Part shown: one piece after another, positions 6,846 to 12,963 of the stretch
How the letters are laid out: each line of letters begins with the position of its first letter
How positions within the stretch are numbered: the stretch's first letter is position 1
Origin: Planktomarina sp.
Lineage (GTDB): Bacteria; Pseudomonadota; Alphaproteobacteria; Rhodobacterales; Rhodobacteraceae
Direction: 5' to 3'
DNA length: 14,674 nucleotides
NCBI GenBank assembly: GCA_016780825.1
Contig: JADHLF010000047.1
Location: forward strand, 1 to 14,674
The notes under the pieces: model-generated
The model's input: only the letters and a program-made list of their open reading frames with translations
Told to the model about the DNA's origin: nothing
The model's database searches: none
Translations under genes and position numbers: made by a program

Positions 6846-8807
6846 TCATTGAGCAGCCACCTGCTGCTCGGCTGCAAGCGCGGCATCCCGCAGCTCCAAT
6901 TTTGCCGAAATCGAGCCCTTGCGCCCATCCTCATAGGTCACCTCAGTGGTGGTCTCAACAAATTGCGCGCCGCCGTAAAGCCCAGCAATCAGATCGTCGA
7001 ATTTATCCTCAACTGTGCGACGGCGCACCTTGCGCGTGCGGGTCATTTCACCGTCATCGGCATCCAATTCCTTATGCAGAACCAAGAAACGCCGCACCTG
7101 GCACCCTGACAGCATCGGATCTTGCGCGATGCTTTGATTGGTTTCTTCGATATGGGCCTGGATCATGTCCAATACCTTGGGATGCTGAGACAATTCTTGA
7201 TAACCGCCATAGGCGATATTGTTGCGCTCGGCCCAATTGCCCACGGCATTCAGATCAATATTTATAAAAGCGGTGCAATAGTCCCGGTTATTGCCAAAGA
7301 CCACAGCCTCCAAAATGTTGGGATAGAATTTGAGCTTATTCTCAACATATTTTGGCGCAAACAAACGCCCATCAGCCATTTTGCCAACATCTTTGGCGCG
7401 GTCAATAATGCGCAGATGGCCGGTGCCTTCTTCAAAAAAGCCCGCATCTCCCGTGGCCACCCAGCCTTCGGCATCCTTGGTTGATGCTGTGCTTTCAGGG
7501 TTGTTGTAATATTCCACGAAAACGCCCGGTGACCGATAATAAATCTCGCCATTGTCTCCAATGCGCACTTCAACGCCCGGCGCCGGAACGCCAACCGTAT
7601 CAGCCCGCACCTCGCCATCAGGTTGAATGGTCACATAAACCGTAGCTTCCGTTTGCCCGTAGAGCTGTTTGAGGTTGATCCCAAGCGAGCGGTAAAAATC
7701 GAACAGCTCCGGCCCAATCGCCTCACCGGCTGTATAGCCAATGCGCACACGGCTCAGGCCGAGGGTGTTTTTCAGCGGGCCATAGATAAAAATATCCCCC
7801 AGAAAATATTTCACCCGATCCATCAAGCCGACCGAGGCGCCGCTCAATAGCGCAGGCCCCACGCGCTTGGCATGGGCCATTGCCTTGTCAAACATCCATT
7901 TATTGAGACGGCTGGCATCCTCCATGCGGATCATCACATTGGTCAACTGGTTTTCAAACACGCGCGGCGGGGCGAAATAATAGGTCGGGCCGATTTCGCG
8001 CAAATCCGTCATCATGGTCTCAGCGCTTTCTGGACAATTGACGCAAAAACCCGTCCACAGGGCTTGGCCCATCGAAAAGGTATAATCCCCAACCCAGGCC
8101 ATAGGCAGATAAGCCAGCACTTCTTCGCCCGGACCCAAGTCATCAAACTGCGATGAGTTTTTTGAGGTTTCAATGACGTTTCGATTCGACAACACCACGC
8201 CCTTTGGGCGGCCCGTTGTCCCGGAAGTATAGAGCATCACGCAGGTGTCATCATAGCTCTGCGCCGCTTGACGTTTGGCCAGCTCGTCGCCCAAATGCCC
8301 CCGCGCCGCCCGGCCTTCCTCTTGCAAGCTTTGATATTGCTTGAGGATGCTGTGGTCATATTTGCGCAGACCGCGTGGATCCAAATAGATGATCGTCTTA
8401 AGATTTTTCAAACTGTCGCGAATGTCGAGGATTTTATCCACCTGCTCCTGATCACCGGCCACGATAAACCGCGCATTGCAGTGGTCCAGAACATAGGCAA
8501 TCTCATCGCCCACCGCGTCTTGGTAAATCGGCACGGGCACAGCGCCAATAGATTGTGCCGCCAACATGGCCCAATACAGATACGGGCGGTTGCGACCCGC
8601 AATCGCCACGTGATCCCCTTTTTCTGCACCCAGCGAGAGCAAACCCAAGGCCAAGGCCTCCACTTGCTCCACCGTTTCACCCCAGGTCCAGCTTTGCCAA
8701 ATACCAAATTCTTTCTCGCGATAGGCCGCTTTATCGCCAAACTCACGCGCATTGCGTGCCAAGAGTGCTGGAATAGAGACCAGATCCGCCGAATCCGTCG
8801 AAGTCAA
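6846..8807 (-). CDS. Long-chain fatty-acid-CoA ligase family protein (AMP-forming), TTG start
   Basis: This is a 653-residue adenylate-forming enzyme expected to convert a carboxylic acid, ATP and CoA to an acyl-CoA in the cytoplasm. Motifs are intact: phosphate loop YTSGTTGRPKG (193-203), A5 LYGQTEA (382-388), A7 GWVATGDAGF (448-457), A8 IIDRAKDVGK (467-476), and a C-terminal basic segment MTRTRKVRRRTV (588-599). Its length and architecture fit the FAA1/FadD15-like group rather than the shorter E. coli FadD. The start is TTG at 8807, with GGGAGG at 8816-8821, eight bases upstream. No in-frame ATG occurs until residue 81, inside the domain. It is the first gene of the seven-gene operon, so it is probably expressed with the importer. 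The substrate cannot be read from the sequence; long-chain, branched or aryl acids are all possible. Confidence 0.92.
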   Translation of the reverse strand: MTSTDSADLVSIPALLARNAREFGDKAAYREKEFGIWQSWTWGETVEQVEALALGLLSLGAEKGDHVAIAGRNRPYLYWAMLAAQSIGAVPVPIYQDAVGDEIAYVLDHCNARFIVAGDQEQVDKILDIRDSLKNLKTIIYLDPRGLRKYDHSILKQYQSLQEEGRAARGHLGDELAKRQAAQSYDDTCVMLYTSGTTGRPKGVVLSNRNVIETSKNSSQFDDLGPGEEVLAYLPMAWVGDYTFSMGQALWTGFCVNCPESAETMMTDLREIGPTYYFAPPRVFENQLTNVMIRMEDASRLNKWMFDKAMAHAKRVGPALLSGASVGLMDRVKYFLGDIFIYGPLKNTLGLSRVRIGYTAGEAIGPELFDFYRSLGINLKQLYGQTEATVYVTIQPDGEVRADTVGVPAPGVEVRIGDNGEIYYRSPGVFVEYYNNPESTASTKDAEGWVATGDAGFFEEGTGHLRIIDRAKDVGKMADGRLFAPKYVENKLKFYPNILEAVVFGNNRDYCTAFINIDLNAVGNWAERNNIAYGGYQELSQHPKVLDMIQAHIEETNQSIAQDPMLSGCQVRRFLVLHKELDADDGEMTRTRKVRRRTVEDKFDDLIAGLYGGAQFVETTTEVTYEDGRKGSISAKLELRDAALAAEQQVAAQ

Positions 8808-8815
8808 AATAATAT

Positions 8816-8821
8816 CCTCCC
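8816..8821 (-). promoter_or_regulatory. Shine-Dalgarno site fixing the TTG start of the acyl-CoA ligase
   Basis: On the - strand this reads GGGAGG, with eight bases (ATATTATT) before the TTG at 8807. It is a strong ribosome-binding site with near-ideal spacing, and it is the main reason to accept a non-ATG start. A 5-bp hairpin (8825-8829 with 8833-8837) lies three bases upstream of it. Confidence 0.8.
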
Positions 8822-8860
8822 AATGCCGGTTCCCGGCGCCTTTTCATAGGCTCTGGTCAG

Positions 8861-8890
8861 ATAATGGGACTGCGGGTCGTCAAAGGTCAA
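8861..8890 (-). promoter_or_regulatory. Candidate sigma-70-type promoter of the ligase-importer operon
   Basis: On the - strand TTGACC (8885-8890) serves as -35 and CATTAT (8861-8866) as -10, with an 18-base spacer. Transcription would begin near 8854, giving a leader of about 47 bases that ends in the GGGAGG site. The position fits the start of a seven-gene leftward operon. It was found by eye and no score was computed. Confidence 0.5.
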
Positions 8891-8899
8891 TCAATTTTT

Positions 8900-8915
8900 T
8901 TGAACATCCGTTCAA
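8900..8915. promoter_or_regulatory. Perfect inverted repeat, candidate operator of the ligase-importer operon
   Basis: TTGAAC (8900-8905) and GTTCAA (8910-8915) form a perfect 6-bp dyad with a four-base spacer. It sits about ten bases upstream of the proposed -35 of the ligase promoter. Size and symmetry resemble sites bound by TetR-family dimers, many of which sense acyl-CoA or aryl-CoA. No regulator gene is present in this window, so the binding protein is unknown. Confidence 0.5.
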
Positions 8916-8994
8916 TTCCAGCCAAAATCGTCAGGCGGCGGACCATCAAGGGATGCAAAGCCATGGACAAATGGCATGGAAACGCGGGCGGCAC

Positions 8995-9900
8995 TTACTC
9001 TTGCAAGATCACCCGCGTCGGATGAATTTCGCCTGATTTATAACGCCCAATCGCCTGGGCTTTGCCCTCATAGCTGACCCAAATTTCATCGCCATACTCT
9101 GCGGTGGTAAAACAAATTGCCGGATTGCCATTGCGCAATTTTGCCGCGCCTTCCGCATTGGTTGTTCCCTGCAACAGATCCGTCAAACCTTCCTCTAAGG
9201 GACGCAGAAACTGGTCAATCTCAGCGGTTTTCGCAAAGGGTTCGATCTGTTCGAGGCTGACCGCATGTTCCAAATCGAACGGGCCCGACCACAGGCGACG
9301 CAAGTGCGCCACATGGCCGTAACAGCCCAATACCTCGCCCAAGTCCCGTGCAATCGAACGCACATATCCGCCCTTGCCACAGGTCATTTCCAAGACCGCT
9401 TGATCGGCTGAGGGTCGATCACTAAGCAACAGCTCTTCGACCCAAAGCGGGCGGGCGGCAATCTCCATTTCCTCACCCGCGCGCGCCAATTTATACGCCC
9501 GCTGCCCGTCAATTTTCACTGCGGAAAACTGCGGCGGCACCTGCATGATTTCGCCAAGAAACCCCTGTAGAGCCTCAACAATCTGCGCATCATCGGGTCG
9601 CAGATCAGAGGTTTTGATCACCTCGCCCTCCGCATCATCCGTATTGGTGGCCGCGCCAAAATTTACCGTAAACTCATAGGCTTTCGTTGCATCCGTAATA
9701 TAGGGGATGGTCTTGGTCGCCTCACCCAGAGCCACGGCCAAAAGCCCCGTGGCCTCGGGATCCAAAGTGCCCGCATGGCCCGCTTTTTTGGCATCAAATG
9801 CCCAACGAATTTTATTGACCACAGCCGTGCTGGTCAGGCCTGCCGGCTTGTCAACAATGACCCAACCGGAAATATCCCGGCCCTTGCGTGTGCGTCCCAT
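8995..9900 (-). CDS. truB: tRNA pseudouridine(55) synthase
   Basis: This 301-residue enzyme converts U55 in the T loop of tRNAs to pseudouridine. The N-terminal GWVIVDKPAGLTS (12-24) and the catalytic GHAGTLDPEATGLL (41-54, nucleophile D47) are hallmark motifs. The later motifs DGQRAYKLARAG and CGKGGYVRSIARDLGE are also present, followed by a C-terminal PUA-like region. The ATG at 9900 has GAGG just upstream. It lies 51 bp after rbfA in the same direction, the common rbfA-truB order of the infB cluster, although infB itself is not here. It ends 187 bp before the acyl-CoA ligase start. That gap carries the ligase promoter, so the two units are probably separately controlled. Confidence 0.97.
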   Translation of the reverse strand: MGRTRKGRDISGWVIVDKPAGLTSTAVVNKIRWAFDAKKAGHAGTLDPEATGLLAVALGEATKTIPYITDATKAYEFTVNFGAATNTDDAEGEVIKTSDLRPDDAQIVEALQGFLGEIMQVPPQFSAVKIDGQRAYKLARAGEEMEIAARPLWVEELLLSDRPSADQAVLEMTCGKGGYVRSIARDLGEVLGCYGHVAHLRRLWSGPFDLEHAVSLEQIEPFAKTAEIDQFLRPLEEGLTDLLQGTTNAEGAAKLRNGNPAICFTTAEYGDEIWVSYEGKAQAIGRYKSGEIHPTRVILQE

Positions 9901-9951
9901 AAGTCCCTCATGCGTTTTAGGCGGCTGCCCTAGCCCGGGCAGCGCAGCAGG

Positions 9952-10392
9952 TCAATTGCTCTGAGAGCCCGTCTCTGCTGCATCCTCACCCTCTGGATCC
10001 GGCGCGAGATCGCGGCGCACCTCTTCGCGCTCAAATAAGGCGCGGGTGCTGTCTATCCGATCGAAGGTCTCATCAATGCGAAACCGCAGATCAGGGGCAA
10101 ATTTCAACCCTGCCTTGCGGCCGACGATGCTGCGAATCTGGCCTTTGTTCCGCGCCAAAGCCGCAATCGCCTCCTCATAGAGCTTACCCCCCAGAGGCAT
10201 GATATAGACAGTCGCAATCTGCAAATCTGGCGAGGTGGTCACCTCTGAAACACTGATTGAAATGCGGTTCAGTTCGGGATCGTGAATCTCGTCACGGGCC
10301 AGAATTTCGGAAAGCGTCCGGCGAATAACCTCGCCGACTTTCAGTTGCCGTTGCGAAGGTCCGGATTTTTTATGTGATCTGCTTTGTGCCAT
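9952..10392 (-). CDS. rbfA: 30S ribosome-binding factor RbfA
   Basis: This 146-residue KH-fold protein helps late 30S subunit maturation around the 5' end of 16S rRNA. Recognisable parts are GPSQRQLKVGEVIRRTLSEIL (about residues 11-31), SVSEVTTSPDLQIATVYIMPLGG, and APDLRFRIDETFDR near 100-115. An acidic, probably disordered tail of about 20 residues follows. The ATG at 10392 gives the normal family N-terminus. A second in-frame ATG lies four codons upstream (10404). Neither has a clear ribosome-binding site, and a TTGCCA/TACAGC promoter-like pair ends only a few bases before 10404, so a very short or leaderless transcript is possible. It is divergent from dapB across 79 bp and followed by truB. 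Confidence 0.95.
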   Translation of the reverse strand: MAQSRSHKKSGPSQRQLKVGEVIRRTLSEILARDEIHDPELNRISISVSEVTTSPDLQIATVYIMPLGGKLYEEAIAALARNKGQIRSIVGRKAGLKFAPDLRFRIDETFDRIDSTRALFEREEVRRDLAPDPEGEDAAETGSQSN

Positions 10393-10429
10393 GAAAGAGG
10401 TCATAGGCGCTGTACCAATAGGTTTGCAA

Positions 10430-10449
10430 GTGGCAAAACTTTGCGCCAC
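10430..10449. repeat. Imperfect inverted repeat in the rbfA/dapB divergent gap
   Basis: GTGGC (10430-10434) and GCCAC (10445-10449) form a 5-bp dyad around a ten-base centre that itself holds GCAAA and TTTGC. It lies between the two divergent starts and 12 bases before the AGGAG of dapB. It could be an operator or a leader hairpin. The evidence is only the symmetry. Confidence 0.3.
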
Positions 10450-10471
10450 ATAAGCAAGAAAGGAGAATGTC

Positions 10472-11281
10472 ATGGCCCAAACCCCCGCAATCACCATCAC
10501 CGGCGCCTCTGGGCGCATGGGGCAAATGCTGCTGCAAACTGTTTTGAACAGTGACAAAGCAAGGCTTGTCGGCGCGGTTGAGCGCAAAGGTCACCCCTGG
10601 GTCGGCCAAGATGTTGGTGAGGCTATGGGGGGGCAAGCTGTGGGCGTGGTTGTCACCGATGAGCCGCTTGAGGCTTTTGCGCGCTCTCAAGCCGTGATTG
10701 ATTTCACCGCCCCCGCCGCCACGCTGGAATTTGCCGCCCTCGCCGCGCAAGCCCGCGCGGTGCATGTCATCGGCACCACTGGTATGAGCGCGGACGATCT
10801 GAAAAAGCTCGAACCTGCCAGCCGCCACGCGGTGATTGTCCGCGCGGGGAATATGTCGCTCGGCGTGAATCTTCTCACCAAATTGACCGAAAAAGTCGCC
10901 GCCGCCTTGGATGAAGATTTTGACATCGAAATTATCGAAGCGCATCACCACCACAAAGTCGACGCCCCATCTGGGACGGCCCTCATGCTGGGGGAAGCGG
11001 CCGCAGCAGGACGCGGTGTCTCTTTGAGCGATGTGCGCGACAGTGGCCGCGATGGCATATCAGGCGCCCGCAAACGCGGTGATATTGGCTTTGCCGCGAT
11101 TCGCGGCGGTGATATCGTCGGCGAACACGACGTGCTCTTCGCCTCCGCCGGCGAGCGCATCATTCTACGCCATGTCGCCACCGACCGCGCGATTTTCGCC
11201 CGCGGCGCACTGAAAGCCGCGCTTTGGGGGCAAGGGAAAAAACCTGGTCAGTATGATATGATGGATGTCTTGGGGCTGTAA
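10472..11281 (+). CDS. dapB: 4-hydroxy-tetrahydrodipicolinate reductase
   Basis: This 269-residue cytoplasmic enzyme reduces hydroxy-tetrahydrodipicolinate with NAD(P)H in lysine and diaminopimelate synthesis. The N-terminal Rossmann motif GASGRMG (11-17), the GTTG loop (101-104), NMSLGVN (127-133) and the catalytic signature EAHHHHKVDAPSGTA (156-170, with H158-H161 and K162) are all intact. The length matches the family. The ATG at 10472 has AGGAG at 10461-10465. It reads away from rbfA and converges on the DUF1674 gene with a 46-bp gap, in which no convincing terminator is visible. Confidence 0.98.
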   Translation: MAQTPAITITGASGRMGQMLLQTVLNSDKARLVGAVERKGHPWVGQDVGEAMGGQAVGVVVTDEPLEAFARSQAVIDFTAPAATLEFAALAAQARAVHVIGTTGMSADDLKKLEPASRHAVIVRAGNMSLGVNLLTKLTEKVAAALDEDFDIEIIEAHHHHKVDAPSGTALMLGEAAAAGRGVSLSDVRDSGRDGISGARKRGDIGFAAIRGGDIVGEHDVLFASAGERIILRHVATDRAIFARGALKAALWGQGKKPGQYDMMDVLGL

Positions 11282-11327
11282 TAACCGCATCTGGAGCTTG
11301 GACCGCGCGGATCATGCCCCGCCGCTT

Positions 11328-11507
11328 TTAAAAATCCACCGCGATGCCTTTGCGTTCCCAGTCGCCAAATCGCACGGGCTCGGGTCCGTCACGCCCGCCG
11401 AGCTCTGGCGGCAGAGTTTGCTCGGGCTGGGCCGCTCTGCGGGCTTCAGCTTCAGCCAGTGCGCGCGCGGCGGCGGCTTTGAGGTCGGGTTTCTTGTTTT
11501 CTGTCAT
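11328..11507 (-). CDS. DUF1674 / succinate dehydrogenase assembly factor 4 (SDHAF4)-family small protein
   Basis: This is a 59-residue protein. The first half is Ala/Glu/Lys/Arg-rich and probably helical. The second half carries the family signature GGRDGPEPVRFGDWERKGIAVDF (residues 37-59, here cited for its GPEP, GDW, KG and DF elements). Eukaryotic SDHAF4 binds flavinylated SdhA and promotes SDH assembly. A like role in bacteria is inferred from homology only. The ATG at 11507 gives the usual family length but lacks a clear ribosome-binding site. An in-frame ATG at 11531 would add eight residues (MKAAYISL) and also lacks one. Its start is 43 bp from that of the divergent rsmB, and its end faces dapB. 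No sdh gene is nearby. Confidence 0.85.
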   Translation of the reverse strand: MTENKKPDLKAAAARALAEAEARRAAQPEQTLPPELGGRDGPEPVRFGDWERKGIAVDF

Positions 11508-11550
11508 AAGACTGATATACGCCGCTTTCATCAAATCGCAAGGATAGCTC

Positions 11551-12885
11551 ATGCCCCGCCCCCCGCAAACATCAGGTCGCCCCGGACTGTCCATGGCCGG
11601 CCAGACCCACAAACGTCCCGTTTTGAACCTGCCACGGCAGGCGGCGGTGCGCATATTGAACGGTGTGATGACCGAGCATAAACAGCTTTCGGAATTAACG
11701 CAGTCTGATGAGTTCCTAGCCTTGGCACCGGAGGATCGGGCGCGCAGCCAGCGTTTGGCCACCCATACCCTCCGCCATGTCGGCCGGGCGGATCGGGCGT
11801 TGCGGCCACATTTGGCCAAACTGCCGGCGGTGGAAGTTCTGAATATTCTGCGTTTGGGTTTGGTCGAGATCGTCGGGCTGGGCGCTCCAGCCCATGCGGT
11901 GGTCAATGATTTGGTCTCTATTTGCGCCGCCTCCAATCACACCCGCCCTTACAAAGGGCTGATCAACGCTGTGCTGCGCAAGGCCGTCGCAGATGTCACT
12001 GGAAAATGGGACAAATCACCCGTGCAAATGCTGCCAAAATGGCTGCGCAATCCCCTGCGCGAAGCCTATGGAAATGGCACAATTATGGCCATCGAGACCG
12101 CACATATGCGCGGCGCACCGGTCGATTTGACCGTCACAGGCGATCTTGCAACCTGGGCGTCCACTTTGGGCGGCACGCCCTTGGCAAACGGATCCCTGCG
12201 CCTGGGCGAGATCGGGCAAATTTCGGCCCTTGAGGGTTTTGCAGAGGGCAAATGGTGGGTGCAGGATGCTGCCGCAGCTTGGCCTGCCGCCGCTTTGGCG
12301 GTGACGCCGGGTGAAACCGTTTTGGACGTCTGCGCCGCGCCAGGCGGGAAGACCATGCAAATGGCAGCACAGGGCGGCGTCATCACGGCTTTGGACATCT
12401 CCGCCAGTCGGATGGAGCGGGTGGCAGAGAATCTCGCCCGCACCCAATTGGCCGCCGAATTGGTGGTGGCAAATATTCTTGAATGGCAAGATCCAAGGCA
12501 ATTTGATGCGGTATTGCTTGACGCGCCCTGTTCCGCCACCGGCACAATTCGCCGCCATCCAGATCTGCCTTTTGCCAAGGATGGCACAGGTATTTCGGAG
12601 CTGATTGAGCTTCAAACGCAAATGCTTAATGCAACAGCAGGGCGGGTGAAACCCGGCGGCAAGCTGGTGTTTTGCACCTGCTCCTTGATTCCCGATGAGG
12701 GAGAAGTGCAGGCGGAAAATTTCTTGCGCAGTCATAATGATTTCACCGTGGATACAACCCTGCCTCAGGGCATGGATCCGGCTTGGCGCACCCAAGAGGG
12801 TGGGTTCCGTTTGCGTCCAGATTATTGGTCCGAAATCGGCGGAATGGATGGGTTCTATCTTATCCGAATGAACCGGCGCCCGTGA
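11551..12885 (+). CDS. rsmB: 16S rRNA (cytosine(967)-C5)-methyltransferase RsmB-type
   Basis: This 444-residue RNA methyltransferase is expected to make m5C at position 967 of 16S rRNA with S-adenosylmethionine. Residues about 25-150 form a NusB-like helical RNA-binding domain. The Rossmann methyltransferase domain follows, with SAM motif LDVCAAPGGKT (258-268), motif IV DAPCSATG (324-331, C327) and motif VI FCTCS (374-378) supplying the nucleophile C377. Length and domain order match RsmB (E. coli enzyme 429 residues). The ATG at 11551 is supported by AAGGAT at 11540-11545. Other RsmB/RsmF/NOP2 relatives lack the NusB-like part. The heparinase-family gene follows on the same strand after 78 bp. 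Confidence 0.95.
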   Translation: MPRPPQTSGRPGLSMAGQTHKRPVLNLPRQAAVRILNGVMTEHKQLSELTQSDEFLALAPEDRARSQRLATHTLRHVGRADRALRPHLAKLPAVEVLNILRLGLVEIVGLGAPAHAVVNDLVSICAASNHTRPYKGLINAVLRKAVADVTGKWDKSPVQMLPKWLRNPLREAYGNGTIMAIETAHMRGAPVDLTVTGDLATWASTLGGTPLANGSLRLGEIGQISALEGFAEGKWWVQDAAAAWPAAALAVTPGETVLDVCAAPGGKTMQMAAQGGVITALDISASRMERVAENLARTQLAAELVVANILEWQDPRQFDAVLLDAPCSATGTIRRHPDLPFAKDGTGISELIELQTQMLNATAGRVKPGGKLVFCTCSLIPDEGEVQAENFLRSHNDFTVDTTLPQGMDPAWRTQEGGFRLRPDYWSEIGGMDGFYLIRMNRRP

Positions 12886-12896
12886 CATTTATCAGG

Positions 12897-12925
12897 GTGA
12901 CAGGCTCAGGCCTTCGCCCTATACA
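12897..12925 (+). promoter_or_regulatory. Candidate sigma-70-type promoter of the heparinase-family gene
   Basis: GTGACA (12897-12902) and TATACA (12920-12925) are separated by exactly 17 bases in the 78-bp gap after rsmB. The -35 differs from TTGACA at one base. Transcription would start near 12932 and leave a leader of about 30 bases before the GTG start, which supports independent expression and that start choice. Found by eye only. Confidence 0.45.
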
Positions 12926-12963
12926 AACCTCGAAACACTCACTTTTTAGGATCGCGTACGCCT

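Noticed and set aside
10370..10954. 194-codon - strand frame overlapping the dapB start and the rbfA start
   Set aside because: It covers the 5' part of dapB and the divergent control region in antisense; no domain or ribosome-binding site.
11282..11327. Possible terminator between the convergent dapB and DUF1674 genes (GCGG...CCGC then TTTT)
   Set aside because: Only about four base pairs can form, with a long loop, which is far weaker than the terminator at 265-292.
12016..12888. 290-codon - strand frame opposite rsmB
   Set aside because: rsmB on the + strand carries all methyltransferase motifs; the opposite frame is a by-product of its codon bias, with a cysteine- and histidine-rich random-looking product.
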